DNA of 17,794 nt, from NCBI GenBank assembly GCA_012719015.1, contig JAAYBE010000079.1:1-17794 (forward strand), given 5' to 3'. Shown here piece after piece: positions 1-5,756 of this stretch. The translations under genes and the position numbers were made by a program. The notes under the pieces were generated by a model. It saw nothing but the letters and a program-made list of their open reading frames with translations. It did not search any database and was not told the DNA's origin. The stretch's first letter is position 1. The number at the start of each line of letters is the position of its first letter. The DNA is from Actinomycetota bacterium (GTDB lineage Bacteria; Actinomycetota; Thermoleophilia; UBA2241).

Positions 1-337
1 CCTGCGCGGCAGGAGCGAGGCGGAGGTGCTGCGCGAGGAGGGCAGGCGCCTGCTGGCGGCCTGGCCGCGGGCGCCGATGGTCTCCGCTCTGGCCGTCGAC
101 GGCGAGACCCTCGCCACTGAGGAGTTCGCGCGTCGCCTGCAGCGGGCGTTCGAGCGCGGCGGCGCGGGGTTCGTCGTCGGTGGGTCGCTGGGACTCGCGG
201 CGGAGGTCCGCACCCGGGCGGACGCTGCGCTGTCGCTCTCTGCGCTCACGCTGCCGCACCAGCTGGCGCGGGTCGTGCTGTTGGAGCAGCTCTTCCGGGC
301 CGGCAAGATCCTGCGCGGCGAGCCCTATCATCACTGA
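1..337 (+). CDS. rlmH: 23S rRNA (pseudouridine-1915-N3)-methyltransferase RlmH, 3' part
   Basis: Only the C-terminal part is present: about 111 residues in the frame starting at base 2, against a usual length near 155-160, so roughly 45 N-terminal residues lie before the window. The tail is diagnostic of RlmH. It has the SPOUT-knot SAM-binding stretch FVVGGSLGL, then LTLPHQLARVVLLEQLFRA, and the invariant end RGEPYHH just before the TGA. RlmH is a small homodimeric SPOUT enzyme that methylates N3 of pseudouridine 1915 in helix 69 of 23S rRNA on assembled 70S ribosomes. The GTG at base 26 is an internal valine, not the start. The next gene, argS, is 146 bp downstream, with its own promoter-like box in between. 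Confidence 0.95.
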   Translation, partial: LRGRSEAEVLREEGRRLLAAWPRAPMVSALAVDGETLATEEFARRLQRAFERGGAGFVVGGSLGLAAEVRTRADAALSLSALTLPHQLARVVLLEQLFRAGKILRGEPYHH

Positions 338-403
338 GACCTGAGGTTTCTCGCGGCCGCGCGCAGGTGCGGGATCACGGCCGGAGCACATCATGACGTC
401 GGG

Positions 404-436
404 GTCGTCGCCCGGTCGGGCGACGACGGGTACAAT
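404..436 (+). promoter_or_regulatory. Perfect palindrome plus -10-like box upstream of argS
   Basis: Bases 404-413 (GTCGTCGCCC) and 418-427 (GGGCGACGAC) are perfect inverted repeats around GGTC. Three bases later is TACAAT (431-436), a good -10 hexamer that would place a transcript start near 443, some 40 nt before argS. No convincing -35 hexamer is visible, and the palindrome occupies the place where -35 and spacer would be. It could be an operator over the argS promoter or a hairpin ending rlmH; there is no T-run after it. Confidence 0.45.
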
Positions 437-483
437 CGGCGGGCGCCGTCCGCCGGGCCGGCGCCGAAACGGGACGAAGGACG

Positions 484-2220
484 ATGAGCGAAGCCCTCTA
501 CGATCTGAGCGGACTGGCGGCCTCCCTGCAGGCCGCGCTGGACGAGGAAGTGCCGCCTGACGCCGGTGTCGATGCGCCGGCCATGGAGTTGACCGTGCCG
601 ACACGCCCCGAGCACGGCGACGTGACCACCAACGCGGCCCTCGTCGCGGCCAGGCGAGCCGGCCGCGCGCCGCGCGACCTGGCTGCGGCGGTCGGCGCGC
701 GTTGGATGGCCGGTCCGGGGGCCGGCGTCTGCGACCGCTACGAGGTGGCCGGTCCCGGCTTCCTGAACCTCTTCCTGGCGGACTCCTGGTACCGGGGCGC
801 GCTCCAGAGACTGCTGGTCGAAGGCGGCGAGTACGGCCGCGACGTCCTGCCGGTGGCCCGGCGTCTCAAGATGAACGTCGAGTTCGTGAGCGTCAATCCC
901 ACCGGCCCGCTGCACGTCGGGCATGCCCGGTACGCCTCGTACGGCGATGCGCTCTGCCGCATCCTGGCGTTCGCCGGGCACGAGGTGACGCGTGAGTTCT
1001 ACGTCAACGACCACGGCACCCAGATGCTCCGCTTCGGTCAGTCGCTCGCGGCCCGATACGGCCAGCGGCTCGGCCTCGACACCCGCGTGCCCGACGACGG
1101 CTACCAGGGCGAGTACCTCCTGGACCTCGCCGATGAGCTCATCGCCGCCGTGGGCGACCGTTACCGCGAGGCCCTGGCGGCGGTCGCCCCCGACGTCACG
1201 ACCCTCCCTCCCGACGTGACCGGCGAGATCAGGGTCTGGGGTCGCGACTCCATCCTCGCCCGGTTCCGTGCGACGCTGGAGCGCCTGCGCGTCCCCTTCG
1301 ACGTCTGGACGCCGGAGAGCACGCTGTACGAAGGCGGACGTGAGCACCGGGGGTTCGGCGGCGAGGTCGGTCAGTCGCTCGCCGACCTCGACGGGGAGCG
1401 GCTCTTGTACGAGGACGGGGGCGCCGTGTGGCTCTCGACGACCCGCTACGGCGACGACAAGGACCGGGTCCTGATCCGCCAGACCGGCGACCCGACCTAC
1501 TTCCTCAGCGACATCGCCTATCACCGCGACAAGATGGAGCGCGGGTTCGAGCACATGATCGACATCTGGGGCGCCGATCATCACGGCTACGTACCGCGCA
1601 TGAAGGCGGCCTTCACGGCGCTGCCGCCGCACGACCCCGACAAGCTCGAGCTCATCATCGGCCAGCTCGTGAACCTGCTCGAGAGCGGTGAGACGCGGCG
1701 GATGAGCAAACGGCGCGGAGACATCGTGACCGTGGACGACCTCGTCGACGCCATCGGCGTGGACGCCGCGCGCTTCCTGCTCGTCGGACGCTCGCACGAC
1801 ACGACGCTGGACCTGGACATCGACCTCGCCGTGCAGCAGAGCAGCCAGAACCCGGTGTACTACGTCCAGTACGCTCACGCCCGCATCTGCAGCATCCTCA
1901 GGAACCTGCCCCCGGGGGCGGGGCCGGCGGGCGAGGCCGTCCCGGCGGTCGTCGTGGGTCCTTACGAGCGCGCGCTGCTCCGCACCCTGGCGCGCTTCCC
2001 CGAGGTGCTCCTCGGCGCGGCCGAGCAGCGCGCCCCGCATCGCGTGCACAACTACCTCGGAGAGCTCGCGGCGGAGTTCCACGTGTTCTACCGCCACTGC
2101 CGGGTGCTGAGCGACGCAGCCGACGTCACGGCGTTCCGTTCAGGGTTGTGCGCGGCCGTGCGCACCACGCTGGCCACCGGCCTCGGCCTGCTCGGCGTCG
2201 CCGCGCCGGACTCGATGTGA
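484..2220 (+). CDS. argS: Arginyl-tRNA synthetase (class I)
   Basis: The 578-residue product has the expected full length for ArgRS, which charges tRNA-Arg with arginine using ATP in the cytosol. The N-terminal Add1-like tRNA-binding domain (about 1-110) contains PEHGDVTTNAAL. The Rossmann catalytic core opens with VEFVSVNPTGPLHVGHARY, so the class I HIGH motif is HVGH at residues 144-147. The KMSKS-equivalent is RMSKRRG around residues 406-412, followed by the DALGVDAAR-like stretch. The C-terminal anticodon-binding domain ends with the typical LGELAAEFHVFYRHCRVL. The ATG at 484 follows a purine-rich GGACGAAGG. The gene appears to be its own transcription unit, convergent with the repressor gene downstream. 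Confidence 0.97.
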   Translation: MSEALYDLSGLAASLQAALDEEVPPDAGVDAPAMELTVPTRPEHGDVTTNAALVAARRAGRAPRDLAAAVGARWMAGPGAGVCDRYEVAGPGFLNLFLADSWYRGALQRLLVEGGEYGRDVLPVARRLKMNVEFVSVNPTGPLHVGHARYASYGDALCRILAFAGHEVTREFYVNDHGTQMLRFGQSLAARYGQRLGLDTRVPDDGYQGEYLLDLADELIAAVGDRYREALAAVAPDVTTLPPDVTGEIRVWGRDSILARFRATLERLRVPFDVWTPESTLYEGGREHRGFGGEVGQSLADLDGERLLYEDGGAVWLSTTRYGDDKDRVLIRQTGDPTYFLSDIAYHRDKMERGFEHMIDIWGADHHGYVPRMKAAFTALPPHDPDKLELIIGQLVNLLESGETRRMSKRRGDIVTVDDLVDAIGVDAARFLLVGRSHDTTLDLDIDLAVQQSSQNPVYYVQYAHARICSILRNLPPGAGPAGEAVPAVVVGPYERALLRTLARFPEVLLGAAEQRAPHRVHNYLGELAAEFHVFYRHCRVLSDAADVTAFRSGLCAAVRTTLATGLGLLGVAAPDSM

Positions 2221-2226
2221 CGTGCC

Positions 2227-2255
2227 CCGGGCGGGCGGAGTCTCCGCCGGCCCGG
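2227..2255. terminator. Symmetrical hairpin between convergent argS and BlaI-type gene
   Basis: CCGGGC (2227-2232) pairs with GCCCGG (2250-2255). A single G/G mismatch (2233/2249) separates this from an inner helix GGCGG/CCGCC (2234-2238 with 2244-2248) around AGTCT. It sits 7 bp after the argS stop and 17 bp beyond the end of the minus-strand gene, so it can serve both. There is no T-tract on either side; termination by this hairpin is inferred from position and stability. Confidence 0.55.
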
Positions 2256-2272
2256 TCAGCGTCCTTCGACCG

Positions 2273-2692
2273 TCACCCGCCGAATCTGGCGCGGGCGGTC
2301 TCGCGCAACTCGTCGACCTGCTCCGCCGTGAGGTCGACGTCCAGGCCGAGCAGCGTCGAGACCGCCGCCCCCGTCTGGCCGCCCATGAGCTTGTGCACCA
2401 CGCTCTCGAGCACGGTCTGCGCCACTTCGCGCCCGGGGATCGCCGGCCTGTACACATAGGCGATCGCGGTCCGGTCCTGGAGCAGCAGATGCTTCTTGAC
2501 GAGGTTGTTCATCACCGTCATCACGGTGGTGTAGGCGATGGTGCGCCGTTCGCGCAGGGTCTCGTACACGCTCCGGACCGTCGTCTCCTGCTTCTCCCAC
2601 ACGATGGCGAGGATGTCGGCCTCGAGGGATCCGATGCCGGTGAAGGGCGCGCCCTTGGTGCTGCGCAGCCACTTCGGCCTCACTGCTTCCAT
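2273..2692 (-). CDS. BlaI/MecI/CopY-family transcriptional repressor
   Basis: The 139-residue product is a penicillinase-repressor-type winged-helix protein. Visible signature: GSLEADILAIVWEKQETTVRS (about residues 21-41), then the recognition-helix stretch IAYTTVMTVMNNLVKKHLL (about 52-70), and the wing ending in AYVYRPAI. The C-terminal half (about 88-139) matches the dimerisation region that BlaR1/MecR1 signalling normally inactivates. The frame stays open upstream to 2785, but I chose the ATG at 2692 because it follows AAGGAG at a 5-nt spacing and begins where family similarity begins. No BlaR1-type M56 sensor protease lies beside it, so the inducing signal and targets are unknown. It is divergent from the M42 peptidase gene and probably represses its own promoter. 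Confidence 0.9.
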   Translation of the reverse strand: MEAVRPKWLRSTKGAPFTGIGSLEADILAIVWEKQETTVRSVYETLRERRTIAYTTVMTVMNNLVKKHLLLQDRTAIAYVYRPAIPGREVAQTVLESVVHKLMGGQTGAAVSTLLGLDVDLTAEQVDELRETARARFGG

Positions 2693-2754
2693 CACGACTC
2701 CTTCGTCGCCTCGATGGACGTACTGCGCGCTGCGCTTCTCCGGCGCATGTACGG

Positions 2755-2775
2755 TACGTATGACAAGATACGTAT
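2755..2775. promoter_or_regulatory. Paired TACGTA dyads, candidate operator of the BlaI-type repressor
   Basis: TACGTAT (2755-2761) and ATACGTAT (2768-2775, a perfect 8-bp palindrome) lie 14 bp apart centre to centre, with a third related TGTAC just before them. They fall in the 165-bp divergent gap between the repressor gene and the M42 peptidase gene. BlaI/MecI operators are AT-rich dyads built on TACA/TGTA, so these sites, conspicuous in GC-rich DNA, are the best operator candidates. I could not assign a confident -35/-10 pair to either direction. Confidence 0.45.
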
Positions 2776-2857
2776 TCCCATTCACGGCGAAGTCACGCCC
2801 ATCCGTACGCTACTGTTGTCGCCGGGACGGAGGGCAGGCTCGGAAGGGAGGCTCATG

Positions 2858-3946
2858 ATGGCTGCGCAGATGGATCTGCTGCGTGACCTCTGTCTCGCAC
2901 CCGGGCCCACCGGGTTCGAGGCGGCGGTCCAGGAGGTCGTGCGTCGTCGCCTCGACCGCCTCGGCGATGCGGAGGGCGACCCCCTCGGGAATCTCTGGCT
3001 CACGGTCGGCCCCGAGACCGGTCCGCTGGTCGTAGTCGCCGCGCACGCCGACCAGATCGGGCTGATCGTGACGCATGTGGACGAGCAGGGCTTCCTCTCG
3101 GTGGCCCCGATCGGCGGCGTCGCGCCGCTGCTGGTCCCGGGCCGACGCTTCGTCGTGCACGGACGCGGCGGGGCGGTCCCGGCGGTAGGGGGGCGCAAGC
3201 CCAGCCACATCATCCCCGTGGAGGAGCGACGGACCGCGCCGGACTGGCCCGAGCAGTTCCTCGACATCGGCGCGGCGGGACGCGAGGCGGCGCTCGAGCG
3301 GGTCGCCGTGGGCGACCCTGTCACCTTCGCACCGGACTTCGTCGAGCTGGCGCCCGGCATCGTGGTCGCGCAGGCCCTGGACGACCGCGCCGGCCTGTAC
3401 ACGATGATCCGCGCGCTCGAGCTGTATGCGGAGCAGCCGGGAACCGCCAGGCTGATGGGTCTCTCCACGGTGCATGAGGAGACGACGTTCATGGGCGCCA
3501 AGGCGCTGGCGCGCCGTCTGCGTCCGGACGTGATCCTCGTGGTGGACGGCGACTTCTGCACCGATACGCCCGCGGCGAGCGCCAAGGAGCTCGGCGGCGA
3601 GGTGCGCCTCGGGGCCGGTCCGGTGGTCAGCCGCGGTGCCGGCGGCCACGAGCGTCTGGCCGTGTGGGCACAGGAGGCGGCCGCGGCGGAAGGGTTGCCG
3701 GTCCAGGTCAAAGCGTACGGCGGAGAGACGGAGACGGACGCCGACGAGTTGATGGCGGCCGGCACGGCAGCCACGCTGACGATCGGCCTGCCGCTGCGGT
3801 ACATGCACTCCCCGTCCGAGGTCGCGGACCTCGCCGACCTCGACGCGGCCGCCTGCCTGGTGGCCGCCTTGGCACGCCGGATCGGTGAGGCCGGCGGGCT
3901 GGTCGATCCGGCCGGGCCGAACGAGACGGGAGGGAGGGGCGCATGA
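2858..3946 (+). CDS. M42-family metallo-aminopeptidase (FrvX/TET type)
   Basis: The 362-residue product has all the dinuclear-metal positions of family M42. These are H63 in AAHADQIGL, the bridging aspartate in LDDRAG (175/176), the catalytic-plus-ligand glutamates in VHEETTFMGA (207/208), D230 in VVDGDF, and H317 in MHSPSEV. M42 enzymes are cytosolic, often dodecameric aminopeptidases that trim peptides; some members were annotated as endoglucanases. Two ATGs are adjacent (2855 and 2858). I prefer 2858 because it is 6 nt from the GGAGG at 2847-2851, whereas the first is only 3 nt away. The frame is open far upstream, but that part overlaps the repressor on the other strand and has no family similarity. 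The stop overlaps the next ATG (ATGA), so the pair is probably co-translated. Confidence 0.93.
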   Translation: MAAQMDLLRDLCLAPGPTGFEAAVQEVVRRRLDRLGDAEGDPLGNLWLTVGPETGPLVVVAAHADQIGLIVTHVDEQGFLSVAPIGGVAPLLVPGRRFVVHGRGGAVPAVGGRKPSHIIPVEERRTAPDWPEQFLDIGAAGREAALERVAVGDPVTFAPDFVELAPGIVVAQALDDRAGLYTMIRALELYAEQPGTARLMGLSTVHEETTFMGAKALARRLRPDVILVVDGDFCTDTPAASAKELGGEVRLGAGPVVSRGAGGHERLAVWAQEAAAAEGLPVQVKAYGGETETDADELMAAGTAATLTIGLPLRYMHSPSEVADLADLDAAACLVAALARRIGEAGGLVDPAGPNETGGRGA

Positions 3947-4758
3947 AGCTGTTCGTCTCCGTCGATCTCGAGGGCGTGTGCGGCGTGGTGGACGAGAGGG
4001 ACACGGCGCGCGACGGTCCTGCGGCGCGGCGGGCCCGTGACCACCTGCGCGCCGACCTCGACGCGGTCCTGGAGGGGTGTCTGGCGGCGGGCGCCGACGA
4101 AGTCGTCGTCTGCGACGCGCACGACGACGGCCGCAACCTCGACCCGGCCGGCCTGCCCCGCCGGGTGACGCTCGTGAGCGGGTCGCCCGCCCCGGGAAGC
4201 ATGTTCGAGGGGCTCGGGTCGGGCTGTGACGCGGCGTTGTTCGTCGGGTATCACGCCAGGGCGGGCACCGCCGGCGCCGTGCTCGAGCACACGTGGGACC
4301 ACCGCACCTACGAGGTCCGGGTCGGCGACCTCCCGGTGGGCGAGTTCGGCATCGCCGCGCTGCTGGCCGGGCACTTCGCCGTGCCGGCCGTCTATCTCTC
4401 GGGCGACGACAAGGTCGTTGCCGAGGCGCGGGCGTTGGTGGCCGGCATCGCGGCGACCGTGGTCAAGACCGGGATACGGCGCGAGGTGGCGGCGTGGCAT
4501 GCTCCGGAGGAGGCACGCACCCGCATGCGCGCCGATGTCGAGGCGGCGCTCCGGACACCGCGCAAGCCGGCGCCGTTCGTCTGGGACGGCGCGCCCCTGC
4601 GGTTGACCTTCACCCGAGTGACGTATTGCGACCTCGCCGAGACCTGCCCTGGCGTCGTCCGGCTCGACGGGCGCACCCTCGAGATGAGCGGGGCGTCGTT
4701 CGCCGACGTGTACCGGACCTTCCTCGCCTGTCTGCGGCTGGCAGGGTCGGAAGGATGA
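3943..4758 (+). CDS. M55-family D-aminopeptidase, DppA-like
   Basis: The 271-residue product aligns end to end with Bacillus subtilis DppA, the zinc D-aminopeptidase that cleaves N-terminal D-Ala or Gly from short peptides. The metal ligands are in place: D8 and E10 in SVDLEG, H60 in CDAHDDGRNL, H104 in VGYHARAGT, and E134 in PVGEFG. H116 matches the proposed catalytic histidine near position 115 of DppA. Family hallmarks GSMFEGL and SGDDK are also present. The start codon overlaps the M42 stop by 4 bp. Together the two enzymes would break down peptides, and the M55 member could also handle D-residue peptides from cell-wall turnover. No dipeptide transporter genes are adjacent, unlike the dpp operon of Bacillus. 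Confidence 0.93.
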   Translation: MKLFVSVDLEGVCGVVDERDTARDGPAARRARDHLRADLDAVLEGCLAAGADEVVVCDAHDDGRNLDPAGLPRRVTLVSGSPAPGSMFEGLGSGCDAALFVGYHARAGTAGAVLEHTWDHRTYEVRVGDLPVGEFGIAALLAGHFAVPAVYLSGDDKVVAEARALVAGIAATVVKTGIRREVAAWHAPEEARTRMRADVEAALRTPRKPAPFVWDGAPLRLTFTRVTYCDLAETCPGVVRLDGRTLEMSGASFADVYRTFLACLRLAGSEG

Positions 4759-4836
4759 GCCGCAGATGCCGCCGACGCCGTTCCCGAGGTCGAGGCTTGC
4801 GGCACCCGTCGCGGTATGGTCAACTAGGCTCGGCGG

Positions 4837-4912
4837 GCGGATGTGGTGCAGTTGGTAGCACGTCAGCTTCCCAAGCTGAAGATCGCGGGTTCGAGCCCCG
4901 TCATCCGCTCCA
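4837..4912 (+). tRNA. tRNA-Gly (anticodon CCC), CCA encoded
   Basis: A complete cloverleaf can be drawn. The acceptor GCGGATG (4837-4843) pairs with CATCCGC (4902-4908). The D-arm is GTGC/GCAC. The anticodon arm is TCAGC-TTCCCAA-GCTGA, so the anticodon is CCC. The T-arm is GCGGG-TTCGAGC-CCCGT. The discriminator base is T, followed by an encoded CCA. It reads GGG glycine codons. It lies alone between the M55 peptidase gene and the DtxR-type regulator gene. A TATGGT about 17 nt upstream (4815-4820) could be the -10 box, but no matching -35 stands out. Confidence 0.97.
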
Positions 4913-4938
4913 TCGACTGTCGGCGTCCAGGCTGCCGC

Positions 4939-4957
4939 GCCTCGGACGAGTCGAGGC
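4939..4957 (+). terminator. Hairpin downstream of tRNA-Gly
   Basis: GCCTCG (4939-4944) and CGAGGC (4952-4957) form a perfect 6-bp stem around a 7-nt loop, 26 nt after the tRNA 3' end and upstream of the promoter region of the next gene. No T-run follows, so the terminator role is inferred mainly from position. Confidence 0.4.
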
Positions 4958-4994
4958 AGATCCTCTCCCGGCGCTCCGCCCCTTGACTAAAATC

Positions 4995-5028
4995 AGGGTT
5001 CCCTCTCTCTCATATGTAGGGTATCCTA
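4995..5028 (+). promoter_or_regulatory. Probable promoter with two dyad operators for the DtxR-type regulator and feoB
   Basis: Two related dyads stand 23 bp apart: AGGGTTCCCT (4995-5004, perfect arms) and TAGGGTATCCTA (5017-5028, TAGG/CCTA arms). They agree at 8 of the 10 aligned positions. A weak promoter, TTCCCT (4999-5004) - 17 bp - TATCCT (5022-5027), would place one dyad on the -35 and the other on the -10. That is where an iron- or manganese-bound DtxR-family repressor would be expected to act. On the complementary strand TTAGG leads into the second dyad, resembling the left half of an IdeR box. The promoter assignment is tentative; the dyads are plain in the sequence. Confidence 0.5.
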
Positions 5029-5080
5029 ATCGTGAAGCCAGGGCGGGTCCGACCGCCGCTCTCGACACCGGAGCTCGACC

Positions 5081-5749
5081 GTGACCGTACGCACGGAGAA
5101 CGCCGAGGAGTACCTGGAGGCCATCTTCAAGCTCCAGCACAGCGGCGGGACCGTCACTGTGAAGCGGCTGGCCGCCGAGCTGGGGCTCACCTCCCCCTCC
5201 GTCTCGGAGATGGTCCACCGCCTGCGGGCCGCCGGCCTTGTCGAACGGCGCGGGCGACGCGGACGTGGCCGGGGCATCAGGCTGACGGAGGCCGGCCTGG
5301 CCGAGGGCGCCGCCCTGGTGCGCCGGCACCGGCTCAGCGAGCGGTTCCTGGTCGACTACCTCGACATGCCGTGGGACGTGGTCCATGAGGAGGCCTGCAA
5401 GCTCGAGCACGCCTTGAGCCCGGAGGTCGAGGCGCGGTTGGCGGAGCAGCTGGGCAACCCTCTCACGTGCCCGCACGGCCACGCCATCCCCGGCGAGGAC
5501 GGCTCACTGCCCGACGAGCGCCTCCAGGCGCTCACCGACCTCCGGCCGGGCGACGCCGCCGTGATCGGGTGTATCGCCGAGGAGGAGGGCGATCTCCTGC
5601 GCTACCTGGCCTCCCTCGGCCTGCTGCCGGACACGCCGATCGCGGTCGAGAGCGTGGCGCCGTTCAACGGCCCCCTGCTCGTGCGCGTCGGCGACGCACA
5701 GTACGCGCTCGGCCGGGAGGTCACCGACAGGATCATGGTCCGGCACTGA
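5081..5749 (+). CDS. DtxR/MntR-family metal-dependent repressor with FeoA-like C-terminus
   Basis: The 222-residue product has three parts. Residues 1-72 are a winged helix (NAEEYLEAIFKL, then LGLTSPSVSEMVHRLRAAGLVERR). Residues 75-140 are the metal-binding dimerisation domain. Residues 148-222 are a FeoA/SH3-like domain (LTDLRPGDAAVIGCI, LLRYLASLGLLPDTPI, APFNGPLLVRVG). C106, E109 and H110 in HEEACKLEHALS match the DtxR primary-site residues C102/E105/H106, and H83, E87 and H102 match the ancillary site. At the position of DtxR M10 this protein has E10, with E13 after it, closer to MntR; metal preference (Fe or Mn) cannot be settled by eye. The GTG start follows GGAG with a 7-nt spacer. It is 7 nt upstream of feoB, so it probably controls iron uptake and itself. 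Confidence 0.92.
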   Translation: MTVRTENAEEYLEAIFKLQHSGGTVTVKRLAAELGLTSPSVSEMVHRLRAAGLVERRGRRGRGRGIRLTEAGLAEGAALVRRHRLSERFLVDYLDMPWDVVHEEACKLEHALSPEVEARLAEQLGNPLTCPHGHAIPGEDGSLPDERLQALTDLRPGDAAVIGCIAEEEGDLLRYLASLGLLPDTPIAVESVAPFNGPLLVRVGDAQYALGREVTDRIMVRH

Positions 5750-5756
5750 CGCGCCC

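Noticed and set aside
391..2097. Long open frame on the minus strand across argS
   Set aside because: It mirrors the codons of argS, has no family motif and is rich in His/Val/Arg/Glu, typical of antisense shadows in GC-rich DNA.
2693..2785. Longer start for the BlaI-type repressor
   Set aside because: The extra 31 residues would run through the candidate operator dyads; the ATG at 2692 has AAGGAG at 5 nt and fits the family length.
2222..2857. N-terminal extension of the M42 peptidase frame
   Set aside because: This part overlaps the repressor gene on the other strand, has no peptidase similarity, and the GGAGG-ATG at 2847-2860 gives a normal-length enzyme.
2782..4500. Long minus-strand open frame opposite the peptidase pair
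   Set aside because: The plus-strand frames have complete metal-ligand sets; the minus frame has only low-complexity Arg/Ser/Pro-rich sequence.
4293..5084. Plus-strand open frame running through the tRNA
   Set aside because: Its most protein-like stretch is a translation of tRNA-Gly, a known annotation artefact, and the rest is a frame-shifted copy of the M55 gene.
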